Shown here: piece by piece, positions 6,096 through 13,648 of the stretch
Numbering within the stretch: the stretch's first letter is position 1
Layout of the letters: every line of letters begins with the position of its first letter
Assembly: GCA_016284515.1 (NCBI GenBank)
Contig: JAEEOY010000079.1
Location: 1-34,032, forward strand
From: Kiritimatiellia bacterium
GTDB lineage: Bacteria > Verrucomicrobiota > Kiritimatiellia > RFP12 > UBA1067
DNA length: 34,032 bases
Reading direction: 5' to 3'
Translations under genes and position numbers: made by a program
Notes under the pieces: model-generated
Told to the model about the DNA's origin: nothing
The model's database searches: none
The model's input: only the letters and a program-made list of their open reading frames with translations

Positions 6096-7445
6096 ATGGA
6101 AGACAAAGTCCTTGCGGAATATTTCGAACTGCTCCGATACGAATCCGTCGGAGCGGACCCGGCGCACCTTCGCGACTGTGTTTCGTGCGCGTCGTGGCTA
6201 AGGAAGTGGCTTGGCAAGCTCGGCTTCTCCGCCGAGCTCGTCTACCCAAAGCAGGAAGCTGGCTCGGTGCCGCCACCACCCGTGCTCTTTGCGCAGAGGG
6301 ACGGTGGCGAAGGCGCGTCGACGGTGCTAGTGTATGGACACTACGACGTGCAGCCGGCGGACCCCGTCTCCGAGTGGAAGACGCCTCCGTTCGAGCCGAC
6401 GCTCGTTGACGGACGCGTCTACTGCCGCGGCGCGAACGACGACAAAGGGCAGACTTTTGCGTTCCTGTGCGGAATGCGCGACTACCTCGCAGGGGAAGGT
6501 CCGAAGCTCAACATCAAGATAGTTCTCGACGGACAGGAGGAATCTGGCAGCGCGGCGCTTTCCGCGCTCGCGCCTGAGATGCGACGGCGCCTCGCGGCGG
6601 ACGTCATGCTCGTGTGCGACACGTCCGCTGCGCCAGGGATGCGCCCTGCGATCGTCGCGGGGCTTCGCGGCGTTGCGCATTTCACGCTGCGCCTGACGGG
6701 TCCGAACCGCGACCTCCACTCCGGGGAGTACGGCGGCGTCTCGCCGAACCCCGCGCAGGGCCTTGCCGAGCTTATCGCGAGTCTGCACCATCCGGACGGG
6801 TCGATCGCAGTCGCTGGGTTCCGCGACGGAATCGAGCTCCCGACGCACGAGGAGCTTTCCGCGGCCGAGGCGAGCACGCCGTCGGAGTCCGACTGTGCGG
6901 CGGACATCGGATGCGACCCAGTCGGCGGCCAGATGGGCAAGACGCTTGCGCAGCGCACGTCGTTTGAGCCGACGATAGAGGTGAACGGAATCCACTCCGG
7001 GTACGGCGGGCCGGGCGCGAAGACGGTGATCCCCTGCGAGGCGGTCGCGAAGATGTCGATGCGCCTAGTCCCGGGGCAGTCGCCGCGCGGCGCATTTGCC
7101 GCGGTTCGCACGCATCTGGAGGACCGGTGCCCGAAGGGAATGAAGCTCGAGTTCGAGGAGGTTAACCAAGGGACGCCGGCCTTTAGGCTTCCGCTCGCGT
7201 CGCCGGTGTTCCGCCTTGCCGCCGACGTGTTGGGCGAGATGGACGGCCGCGGGGCGCTTTTCCAGTGGGACGGTGCGTCGATTCCGGTTCTGTCGGTCCT
7301 GCGCGAGGCGTCTGGCGCGGCTCCGCTCATCGTGGGGTGGGGGCAGAGCGAGGACCGCATACATTCCCCAAACGAGAGCTATTCGCTTGCGCAGTTTGAA
7401 AAGGCCCGCGAATGGGGAAGGCGCATTCTTGGCGCGTTGGGGTGA
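6096..7445 (+). CDS. M20-family dipeptidase
   Basis: A 449-residue cytoplasmic zinc peptidase of the M20 family (dipeptidase/ArgE/DapE-like). Visible metal-site motifs: GHYDVQPAD (His82, Asp84), RGANDDKGQ (bridging Asp115) and DGQEESGS (Glu148 catalytic, Glu149 ligand). LHSGEYGG (around residue 209) belongs to the lid/dimerisation domain that M20 peptidases insert in the catalytic domain. The length fits the family. The product probably releases amino acids from dipeptides or acylated amino acids; the sequence does not fix the substrate. The start is supported by TGAGGA five bases upstream. The response-regulator gene follows after one base. A CGCGGC-N6-GCCGCG palindrome lies inside the frame (7086-7103), encoding RGAFAA. 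Confidence 0.9.
   Translation: MEDKVLAEYFELLRYESVGADPAHLRDCVSCASWLRKWLGKLGFSAELVYPKQEAGSVPPPPVLFAQRDGGEGASTVLVYGHYDVQPADPVSEWKTPPFEPTLVDGRVYCRGANDDKGQTFAFLCGMRDYLAGEGPKLNIKIVLDGQEESGSAALSALAPEMRRRLAADVMLVCDTSAAPGMRPAIVAGLRGVAHFTLRLTGPNRDLHSGEYGGVSPNPAQGLAELIASLHHPDGSIAVAGFRDGIELPTHEELSAAEASTPSESDCAADIGCDPVGGQMGKTLAQRTSFEPTIEVNGIHSGYGGPGAKTVIPCEAVAKMSMRLVPGQSPRGAFAAVRTHLEDRCPKGMKLEFEEVNQGTPAFRLPLASPVFRLAADVLGEMDGRGALFQWDGASIPVLSVLREASGAAPLIVGWGQSEDRIHSPNESYSLAQFEKAREWGRRILGALG
7086..7103. repeat. CGCGGC-N6-GCCGCG palindrome inside the M20 gene (reverse orientation)
   Basis: Centre GCATTT, which is AAATGC on the minus strand. On that strand it is identical to the copy at 29297-29314. In frame it reads RGAFAA. 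Confidence 0.7.
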
Positions 7446-7446
7446 A

Positions 7447-8094
7447 ATGAGCGACATTGCCAAAATCAGGATAGTCGAGGACGATGCGACAATCCGCGCA
7501 CTCCTCGAGATGGCGCTTCTGGGCGCAGGGTATTCCGACGTCGCGTCTTCGGCGCGCGGGGACGAGGGGATGGCGATGATCAGAAGCGACAGGCCGGATC
7601 TCGTCCTGCTCGACGTAATGCTTCCCGGCATGGACGGATTCGCCATCGCCCGCAGTGTGCGCGGATGCGAGGAACTGGCCGCGACGCGCATCATAATGCT
7701 CACGGCGCGTACTGCGCCGGAGGACATTGTCCGCGGGCTCGAAAGCGGCGCCGACGACTATGTCACGAAACCTTTTGACCGCAAGGTGCTGCTTGCGAGG
7801 GTCAAGGCCGTCCTGAGAAGGGGGCTCCCGGTTGTGGAGGGCGTCGATTTTGACGGACTCAGAATCGACGAAGTCTCAAGGTCTGCGACGCTAGATGGCG
7901 CTCGGCTGGACCTGACGCCGGGCGAGTTCTCGCTCCTAGTGCGGCTTGTCGCGCACAGGGGGCGCGTCTTCGTGCGCCCTCCGGACGAGCGCACTGTTGA
8001 CGTGCAGGTCGCTAAGCTCAGGCAGAAGCTCGGCGCATGGGCGAACCACATCGAGACTGTCCGCGGCATAGGCTACCGTGTAGCGGAGCCGTGA
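7447..8094 (+). CDS. OmpR-family response regulator with shortened DNA-binding domain
   Basis: A 215-residue two-component response regulator. The receiver domain (about 1-120) has the acidic pair in IVEDDATIR, the phospho-acceptor Asp in LVLLDVMLPGMDG, the Thr of IIMLTAR and the Lys of DDYVTKPF. The C-terminal winged helix (about 135-213) starts normally with LTPGEFSLLVRL and ends with RTVDVQVAKLRQKLG and IETVRGIGYRV. Between RVF and RTVDV only VRPPDE remains, where family members have about 17-18 residues (the REQLL...VWG helix), so one helix of the DNA-binding fold appears missing. No histidine kinase gene is nearby, so it is an orphan here. It is one base downstream of the M20 gene and probably cotranscribed. 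Confidence 0.85.
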   Translation: MSDIAKIRIVEDDATIRALLEMALLGAGYSDVASSARGDEGMAMIRSDRPDLVLLDVMLPGMDGFAIARSVRGCEELAATRIIMLTARTAPEDIVRGLESGADDYVTKPFDRKVLLARVKAVLRRGLPVVEGVDFDGLRIDEVSRSATLDGARLDLTPGEFSLLVRLVAHRGRVFVRPPDERTVDVQVAKLRQKLGAWANHIETVRGIGYRVAEP

Positions 8095-8147
8095 AGCGTT
8101 AGCGCGGGTAGCTTTGAAGTAGGCATGCCCACTGTACGCCCGCTTTA

Positions 8148-8156
8148 TGGTATACT
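8148..8156 (+). promoter_or_regulatory. extended -10 (TGG-TATACT)
   Basis: TATGGTATACT lies 33 bases before the lnt ATG, with AGGAAG (8175-8180) as ribosome site. The 95-base gap from 8095 holds this promoter and nothing else that I recognise. Confidence 0.6.
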
Positions 8157-8189
8157 ATGCGGCGCTAAGCGCATAGGAAGCATAAATTG

Positions 8190-9830
8190 ATGGTTACAGA
8201 TTTCATCAGAAAGGCCGTCCGGGTGTTCTGGCTGCTGCCGGGATTCCTGCTGTGGGCGTCGTTTCCTCCGATGGGCGAGATGACAGACTCGCTCTTCGCG
8301 CTCGCGCCTTTGCTGTGGCTTTCGCGCAACCGCGACGCGAAGACTGCCCTGCGCAGGTGGTTCCTCAACGGATTCATCTTCTGGTTCGCGACGCTTTCGT
8401 GGATGCCCGCCATCGTCAAGAACGGCGGACCCTGGCCGCTCGTCGTGCTCGGATGGGGCGCGCTCTCCGCATACTGCGCGCTCTACTTCGGCGCGTTCGG
8501 ATGGCTCTCCGCGAAGGTGTGGGCGTGGGCGAAGGACGAAGGAGCGCCGTGGAGGAAGGCTCCGCGCTTTCCGTACGGGCGCAGGCTTTTCGCGATACTC
8601 GTCGCGGAACCGGTCCTCTGGTGCGGACTCGAACTCGTCCGCTCGCGCCTCATGGGCGGCTTTTCCTGGAACCACCTCGGGCTTCCGCTCGTCAATGCCG
8701 GACTCGGCTCGCCCGCCGCGCTCGGGGGCGTTTATCTCCTTAGTGCAATCGTCGTGCTCGTCAACGGAACTATCGCCGGAATCGCCGAGCGCCTCATGAA
8801 GCGCACGACGCGCTGGGCGTTCGTCGAGACGCTTGTTCCGATGCTGCTCGTCCTTGCGCTGTACTTCGCCGGCGGAAGGGCTGTGAAGGCCTCCGCCCCC
8901 GTCGACGACGGATCCAGCGCGCTGCGCGTCGCCCTTGCTCAGCGAAACTTCCCGTGCGTCTTCAAGCCTGCGGAGGCGGAGGATCCCATAGACGTCTACT
9001 CGAACCTCCTCTCGAACGTCGCCTTTGCGAGGCCGGAACTCCTGGTCCTGCCGGAAAGCGCGCTCAGCGAATTCGGCGCGGCGGATTCGCCGCGCTCGCG
9101 CGCGTTTCTGCGGTGGGTCGCCGAAATCTCCGGCGCGCGCGAAGTCATTGCTGGCGGCGGACGGTTCTCCGGCGGCAAGGAATACAACTCGGCGGTGCTC
9201 TACGGCGCAGGACCGGCCGTCCCCAACTCGCAGCTCCCAGTCTACGACAAGGTCCATCTCGTGCCGTTCGGTGAGTTCATCCCGGGCGACAAGTGGATCA
9301 CCGCGCTGCAGAAGCTTGCACCCGTCGGGAGCTGCACGCCCGGTGAGCTGAAGCTCCTGGGGGGGTACGGCGTTGCGATCTGCTACGAGGACACGGATTC
9401 CGCGCAGATGCGCGCGCTGGCGCGGATGGGCGCGAAGTGCCTCGTGTTCATCACGAACGACAGCTGGTTCTCCGAGTCGATCGAGGCGGAGCAGCACGCG
9501 TGGCAGTCCGTCGCGCGCGCGATCGAGACGGGGCTCCACGTCGTGCGGGTCGGAAACTCCGGCGTTACGGGGGTGATATCTCCGCGCGGCCGGGCGAAGT
9601 GGCTCTCGGGGCATGACGGGCGTCCGCTCGTCGATGCGCGCGGGCTTATGTGCGAGACGGTGCTTGTAAAAGACTTCGGCGAAGCGGCGGGACGCCGCTT
9701 CCCCCAGTCAACGCCGTACGCCCTCTGGGGCGACATTCCGCTGGCCGTTATATTTGCACTTCTCATAGCGGCGTCCGTTTTGGTAAAATATTACGATAAC
9801 CATGAAAAACGAAGATACATGTCCATGTAA
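8190..9830 (+). CDS. lnt: apolipoprotein N-acyltransferase
   Basis: A 546-residue inner-membrane enzyme that transfers the third acyl chain to the N-terminal cysteine of lipoproteins, the last step of lipoprotein maturation in Gram-negative bacteria. The N-terminal half has several hydrophobic segments (around residues 10-25, 68-110 and 170-230) and the C-terminal half is a nitrilase-like domain with the expected Glu-Lys-Cys triad: Glu289 in [11 protein letters not shown], Lys354 in [12 protein letters not shown] and Cys398 in [15 protein letters not shown] follows. A final hydrophobic segment (about 513-528) is near the C-terminus. ATG 8190 is preferred over TTG 8187 because AGGAAG lies nine bases upstream. 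Its last 29 bases overlap the SEC-C gene. Confidence 0.93.
   Translation: MVTDFIRKAVRVFWLLPGFLLWASFPPMGEMTDSLFALAPLLWLSRNRDAKTALRRWFLNGFIFWFATLSWMPAIVKNGGPWPLVVLGWGALSAYCALYFGAFGWLSAKVWAWAKDEGAPWRKAPRFPYGRRLFAILVAEPVLWCGLELVRSRLMGGFSWNHLGLPLVNAGLGSPAALGGVYLLSAIVVLVNGTIAGIAERLMKRTTRWAFVETLVPMLLVLALYFAGGRAVKASAPVDDGSSALRVALAQRNFPCVFKPAEAEDPIDVYSNLLSNVAFARPELLVLPESALSEFGAADSPRSRAFLRWVAEISGAREVIAGGGRFSGGKEYNSAVLYGAGPAVPNSQLPVYDKVHLVPFGEFIPGDKWITALQKLAPVGSCTPGELKLLGGYGVAICYEDTDSAQMRALARMGAKCLVFITNDSWFSESIEAEQHAWQSVARAIETGLHVVRVGNSGVTGVISPRGRAKWLSGHDGRPLVDARGLMCETVLVKDFGEAAGRRFPQSTPYALWGDIPLAVIFALLIAASVLVKYYDNHEKRRYMSM
9781..9789 (+). promoter_or_regulatory. probable internal extended -10 (TGG-TAAAAT)
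   Basis: TTTTGGTAAAATATT lies inside the 3' end of lnt, 12 bases before the ATG of the SEC-C gene. It matches the window's TGN-extended pattern and would give a very short or absent leader. Confidence 0.4.
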
Positions 9831-10305
9831 GAGCGGCAAGCCCTTCGGGGAGTGCTGCGGTCCGATCATTGCCGGCACTGCGAAGGCGGAGACGGCGGAG
9901 GCTCTTATGCGCGCGCGCTACTCGTCCTACGCGACGGGCGACGTCGGCTTTCTCAAGACCAGCATGACCGAGGAGGCGCAGGCCGATTTCGACGAGGAGG
10001 CGTCCAAGGCGTGGTCCAGAGCCGCGCGCTGGCACGGCCTCGAGGTGATTTCCACCGAGAAGGGCGGTCCTGCGGACGAAGACGGCGTAGTCGAGTTCCG
10101 CGCGCTCTACACCGCGAACGGCGAGTTCTGCAACCACCACGAGCGCTCGACCTTCAAAAAGGTCGGCGGAGAGTGGAAGTTCGTCGACGGCGATTTCGTC
10201 GCCGAGAAGCCCATCGAGCGCGAGGAGCCGAAGGTCGGCAGAAACGACCTTTGCCCCTGCGGTTCGGGCAAGAAGTACAAGAAGTGCTGCGGCAAGGGGA
10301 AGTGA
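9802..10305 (+). CDS. YchJ-like SEC-C metal-binding protein
   Basis: A 167-residue cytoplasmic protein with a SEC-C zinc motif at each end: [13 protein letters not shown] (residues 7-19) and [13 protein letters not shown] (about 151-163). Between them is the YchJ/NTF2-like domain with [31 protein letters not shown] and [13 protein letters not shown]. The SEC-C motif is the zinc-binding C-terminal module of SecA and binds SecB and ribosomes there; in YchJ proteins the role is not firmly established. The arrangement with both SEC-C motifs is the usual YchJ architecture. It overlaps lnt and is two bases from the next gene, so it is part of an operon. Confidence 0.88.
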   Translation: MKNEDTCPCKSGKPFGECCGPIIAGTAKAETAEALMRARYSSYATGDVGFLKTSMTEEAQADFDEEASKAWSRAARWHGLEVISTEKGGPADEDGVVEFRALYTANGEFCNHHERSTFKKVGGEWKFVDGDFVAEKPIEREEPKVGRNDLCPCGSGKKYKKCCGKGK

Positions 10306-10306
10306 G

Positions 10307-10963
10307 TTGAGGCCGGCCGCGTTCCTTTTCGATCTCGACGGCACCTTGGTGGACACCGAGGCGGCCTGGACGAAGGCGATCGTCGACTTCGTCGTCTCGC
10401 GTGGCGGGAGGACGACGTTCGAGGAGATACTGCCCTCTGTGATCGGACGGAACTGGCTGGACATCGACAGGGCGCTGCACGAGCGATTCCCCGTTCTCGG
10501 AGACACGACGCCCATGGAGGACGCGCGCGAGCTGCGCGAGTTCTACAGGGCGTACGCGGCCGATCCCAAGTCGATGCGCGTCGAAGGGACGATCGCCTTC
10601 CTCAGGAAGGCCTCGTCCGTCGCGCCGTGCGCGATAGTCTCGGGCTCGCCGCATGACGACGTCGTCGCGGCGGCGAAGATGTGCGGAATCGACGACTGCG
10701 TCTCGCTTGTGCTGGGCGCGGGCGAATACGAGGCGGGGAAGCCCAGCCCAAGCGGATTCCTCCGCGCGGCTTCGCTTCTCGGCGTTGCGCCGTCCATGTG
10801 TGTCGTCATCGAGGATTCCGAAGTGGGGGTTGCGGCCGGCGCCGCAGCCGGGATGAAGGTCGTTGCGCTTGACCGCTCCACGCTGGTGAAGCAGAACTTC
10901 TCCGGCGAGACGTGGCGCGTGCGGGACATGTCCGAACTTGACTTCGAAAAGGAGTTCTCATGA
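10307..10963 (+). CDS. HAD-superfamily phosphatase / phosphoglucomutase-like
   Basis: A 218-residue haloacid dehalogenase-type hydrolase of the beta-phosphoglucomutase/CbbY/Gph group. Motif I is FLFDLDGTLVDTE (nucleophile Asp and acid/base Asp), motif II AIVSGSP, motif III Lys in GEYEAGKPSPSGF and motif IV VIEDSEVGVAAGAAAGM. The helical cap (about residues 17-85) is the C1 type of this group. It dephosphorylates a small phosphometabolite or isomerises a sugar phosphate; motifs alone do not decide which. The start is taken as TTG at 10307, preceded by AAGGGGA about six bases upstream; there is no closer ATG. Its TGA overlaps the next ATG (ATGA). Confidence 0.85.
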   Translation: MRPAAFLFDLDGTLVDTEAAWTKAIVDFVVSRGGRTTFEEILPSVIGRNWLDIDRALHERFPVLGDTTPMEDARELREFYRAYAADPKSMRVEGTIAFLRKASSVAPCAIVSGSPHDDVVAAAKMCGIDDCVSLVLGAGEYEAGKPSPSGFLRAASLLGVAPSMCVVIEDSEVGVAAGAAAGMKVVALDRSTLVKQNFSGETWRVRDMSELDFEKEFS

Positions 10964-11490
10964 GTTCGAACCCTGACTTCGACCGCTGGTACGCCGCCCG
11001 CAAGGTGCGCATACTCCTCTCTCCGACGCACGAGCTGGAGACGTTCGGCAACACGCTCGTCAACTACCATCTCGTCTCGGAGCTCGACGACTATCCGGGG
11101 AAGATCAGGATACGCGAAGGGCGTCTCGAGGCGCACCAGCCTCTCGTGATCGCCCCGTCTTTCTCCGAGATCACGACAGAGGGCTTCAGCGACGAGGCAA
11201 AGGCCTACGTAGAGTGGCTCAAGGCGAACGAGGAGAACCTGCGCATACTGCGATACGGATACTGCCTGAAGACCGACCACTTCTCGGAGCAGATAGTGAC
11301 GGACTCCCTGGCGGCGGTGACCGAGCGCGTCAAGGCCGAGGTGCTCGCTTCGCGCGACGCCTTCGCCGCGGTGCTTCAGGGCGTGGACGATCCGTGGGAC
11401 GTCGCGCTCGTGGAGCTCTGGAGGCACGAGGTCGAGCGCAGCGCGGGCAGGAACATCCGCGAGCTTGGAGAGAAGGGAAAGCTGTTTTGA
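10960..11490 (+). CDS. conserved-looking protein of unknown function
   Basis: A 176-residue soluble protein that I cannot assign to a family. It is rich in charged residues and mostly helical. Notable stretches are RWYAARKVRILLSPTHELETFG at the N-terminus, SELDDYPGKIRIREGRLEAHQP, an aromatic helix YVEWLKANEENLRILRYGY and a C-terminal helix VALVELWRHEVERSAG. No signal peptide, membrane segment or obvious catalytic motif is seen. The ATG overlaps the HAD stop by four bases, and the ParA-like gene follows 23 bases later, so it is probably expressed with both. Normal codon use and the tight operon position support a real gene. Confidence 0.8.
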   Translation: MSSNPDFDRWYAARKVRILLSPTHELETFGNTLVNYHLVSELDDYPGKIRIREGRLEAHQPLVIAPSFSEITTEGFSDEAKAYVEWLKANEENLRILRYGYCLKTDHFSEQIVTDSLAAVTERVKAEVLASRDAFAAVLQGVDDPWDVALVELWRHEVERSAGRNIRELGEKGKLF

Positions 11491-11513
11491 GAATTTTGAA
11501 GGAAGGGCATAAA

Positions 11514-12443
11514 ATGGAAAGAAGGACAAAGGTAATAGCGATTGCAAACCAGAAGGGCGGTGTAGGAAAGACCACGACTGTGGTGAACCTCGCGGCGGCG
11601 CTTTCCGCGCGCAAGAGGGCGGTTCTCGTAGTGGACCTCGATCCGCAGGCGCATGCGACGCTCGGACTCGGACTCGAGAAGACGCCGGGCATCTCCATGT
11701 ATCCGGTGCTCCTCGGGGAGAAGCAGATTGCGGACGTCATACAGCCGACGAAGTGGAACAACCTTAACGTCATTCCGTCCGAAGTCGATCTCGCTGGCGC
11801 GGAGCTGGAGTTCTCCATGCGCGAAGACAGGCTTGATATGATCCGCAGCGCGCTCGCCCCGGTCAAGGAGTCCGGCGCGTTCGACTACATCATCATCGAC
11901 TGCCCGCCCTCGCTCGGAATCGTAATGACGAGCGCGCTCGTCGCGGCGGACGGCGTGCTGATTCCGATTCAGGCCGAGTTCCTCGCCATGGACGGCCTCG
12001 CGCTCATCACCGGCTCGATCGACCGCATCCGCGCGTCGGCGAATCCGAACCTCGAGCTCAACGGCATCGTCTTCACGATGGTCAATTCGCAGGCGAAGCT
12101 GACGCAGGACGTCATCGCTGAAGTGCGCGGACACTTCGACGACAAGGCCTACGAGACGCTTATCCCGCGCAACGTTCGCGTTTCCGAGGCGCCTTCGATG
12201 GGAACGCCCGTCGTGTTCCTCGATCCGCGTTCCAAAGGCGCGGAGGCGTACAAGGCGTTTGCCTGGGAGTTCATGGCGAAGAACCCGACGCGCTTTGACG
12301 TTGCGAAGGCCCCTGCGCCCGCCCCGGCACCTGCTCCCGCTGAGCAGCCCGCGCCCGAGGCCACCGCTGAGAACGTTGCTGCGGCGGAGGCTGTTGCCAC
12401 GGACAATGGACAGCCGACTGGCGACGCGCCGTCCAATTCATAA
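11514..12443 (+). CDS. ParA/Soj-like P-loop ATPase
   Basis: A 309-residue MinD/ParA-family ATPase, expected to form ATP-dependent sandwich dimers on DNA or on a partner surface for segregation or positioning. Deviant Walker A is NQKGGVGKTT (about residues 12-21), Walker A' is DLDPQAHATLG and Walker B is YIIIDCPPSLG. The C-terminal 45 residues are a low-complexity Ala/Pro/Glu tail (KAPAPAPAPAPAEQPAPE) absent from classical chromosomal ParA. No parB or parS-like site is visible nearby, so it may be an orphan positioning ATPase or its partner may be elsewhere. The start has GGAAGGG seven bases upstream. Confidence 0.9.
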   Translation: MERRTKVIAIANQKGGVGKTTTVVNLAAALSARKRAVLVVDLDPQAHATLGLGLEKTPGISMYPVLLGEKQIADVIQPTKWNNLNVIPSEVDLAGAELEFSMREDRLDMIRSALAPVKESGAFDYIIIDCPPSLGIVMTSALVAADGVLIPIQAEFLAMDGLALITGSIDRIRASANPNLELNGIVFTMVNSQAKLTQDVIAEVRGHFDDKAYETLIPRNVRVSEAPSMGTPVVFLDPRSKGAEAYKAFAWEFMAKNPTRFDVAKAPAPAPAPAPAEQPAPEATAENVAAAEAVATDNGQPTGDAPSNS

Positions 12444-12463
12444 TCCATCATTCATCATTCCCT

Positions 12464-13267
12464 ATGCTTCTCACCGCCGTCATAACGACGCGAAACGAGT
12501 CCGCCAACATCGCGAACTGCATCCGCTCGTTTGACGAGTTCCGCGACAGGGTCGAGATAATCGTTGTCGACAACGCGTCGACGGACGACACCAAGTCCAT
12601 CGCGGAGTCTCTCGGCGCGAAGGTGTTCGACAAGGGGCCGGAGAGGAGCGCGCAGCGCAACCTCGGATGGCGCTCCGCGTCCGCGCAGTGGGTCGTTGTT
12701 CTCGACGCGGACATGATGCTTCCGCGCGAGACCGTCGAGGAGATGCTCTCCATCGCGTCGTCGCCAGATTCCCTCGACGCGTACTGGGTCCCCGAAGTGA
12801 GGACCGGGAGCGGAATCCGCGTGAGGGCGCGCAACTTCGAGCGGTCGTTCTACGACGGCACATGCATCGACGCGCTGAGGCTTTTCTCAAAGCGCGTCCT
12901 CGAGAAGACCGGCGGATACGACGAGAACCTCATCGCGGGACCGGAGGACTGGGAGCTGGACATAAGGGTTCTCGCGACGGGCGCGAAGTGCGCCGTCATG
13001 TCGCACAACCTGATACACAACGAGAAGCGGCTCACGTTCAAGAGGATGCTCGAGAAGAAGGCGTACTACACGAAGAGCTTCGCGGCGTACCAGGAGAAGT
13101 GGAAGGGGCATCCGGCGGTCAGGAAGCAGTTTTCCCCGTGGTACCGCTTCGTCGGCGTCTTCATCGAGAACGGTAAGTGGAAGCGCCTTCTCGCCCATCC
13201 GATCCTCGCCGCCGCCATGTACATAGAGCGCTTCGCGGTTGGGGTCGTGTATCTCGTCAATCGCTGA
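12464..13267 (+). CDS. family 2 glycosyltransferase
   Basis: A 267-residue GT-A-fold glycosyltransferase. The N-terminus has AVITTRNESANIANCI, VDNASTDDT and the metal-binding DAD motif in VVLDADMMLPRE. Acceptor-side motifs are GGYDENLIAGPEDWEL (the ED pair near residue 165 is the expected base region) and EKRLTFKRMLEKKAYY. No membrane helix is obvious apart from a weakly hydrophobic C-terminus (HPILAAAMYIERFAVGVVYLV). It probably transfers a sugar in envelope polysaccharide or glycolipid synthesis. ATG 12464 has no good Shine-Dalgarno sequence and is 20 bases after the ParA stop, so coupling within the operon is likely. Confidence 0.88.
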   Translation: MLLTAVITTRNESANIANCIRSFDEFRDRVEIIVVDNASTDDTKSIAESLGAKVFDKGPERSAQRNLGWRSASAQWVVVLDADMMLPRETVEEMLSIASSPDSLDAYWVPEVRTGSGIRVRARNFERSFYDGTCIDALRLFSKRVLEKTGGYDENLIAGPEDWELDIRVLATGAKCAVMSHNLIHNEKRLTFKRMLEKKAYYTKSFAAYQEKWKGHPAVRKQFSPWYRFVGVFIENGKWKRLLAHPILAAAMYIERFAVGVVYLVNR

Positions 13268-13287
13268 AATGTTGGTCGAGGTGTTGA

Positions 13288-13443
13288 ATGGCTGATGGAA
13301 CATACGAGCGTCGCGGTCCGAGGGAGGCCGAGCTGAAGAGGCTGCAGCGCATCCTCGACGAGCGCCGCAAACCATCCGCCGCCAAAGACGGCACAGAAAC
13401 GGCGAATCCTCATGGCTCGCAGGACGCTTCGTCCGAGCGTTAG
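13288..13443 (+). CDS. possible 51-residue basic/charged protein
   Basis: ATG 13288, with GAGG six bases upstream, opens a 51-residue frame beginning MADGTYERRGPREAELKRLQ and ending SQDASSER. Its first half is a strongly charged amphipathic helix with no membrane segment. It follows the glycosyltransferase by 20 bases in the same direction, consistent with an operon tail gene. I do not recognise it. The coding-like third-base GC and ribosome site are the support; it could be spurious. Confidence 0.4.
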   Translation: MADGTYERRGPREAELKRLQRILDERRKPSAAKDGTETANPHGSQDASSER

Positions 13444-13502
13444 GGCTCGCGCGTTCCCTGCTGATCAGAGTTTCTGCATCTGTCCTATCAGGCCGTTGCG
13501 GC

Positions 13503-13531
13503 GTGCGCATTTTTCACGATATTTTTTGCGC
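13503..13531 (+). promoter_or_regulatory. 29-base upstream element, copy 1
   Basis: Begins GTGCGCA, has a central CACGAT followed by a T-run, and ends TTTTTGCGC. It matches 20506-20534 at 26 of 29 positions. The distance from its first base to the first base of the -10 box is 60 in both cases. It is flanked by TGCGCA repeats in inverted orientation. A regulator site or curved-DNA upstream element for the SGNH/CotH operon is inferred. Confidence 0.6.
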
Positions 13532-13559
13532 ATCTTTCAATGTTGCATAGGCGTAGATT

Positions 13560-13568
13560 TGATATAAT
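13560..13568 (+). promoter_or_regulatory. extended -10 (TGA-TATAAT)
   Basis: TTTGATATAATG, 80 bases before the ATG of the tandem SGNH gene. A TTGCAT lies 14 bases upstream, too close for a standard -35. The leader carries AAGGAG before the ATG. Confidence 0.65.
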
Positions 13569-13648
13569 GTCGCCGAAAGTTGGTCAGGATTACCTGCGCA
13601 TCGTGCGTTGGGCTGGCCTGCCGGAGACAAAACAAGGAGTGGTTTGCA

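Noticed and set aside
8101-8143. GCGGGTA...TACGCCCGC as a terminator after the response-regulator gene
   Set aside because: The arms pair only with a bulge, the loop is long and there is no T-tract.
9682-9698. GCGGCGGGACGCCGC hairpin in lnt as a copy of the GCGGCGTCYCGCCGC repeat
   Set aside because: Only the stem matches. Flanking repeat sequence is absent, so chance in GC-rich coding DNA is enough.
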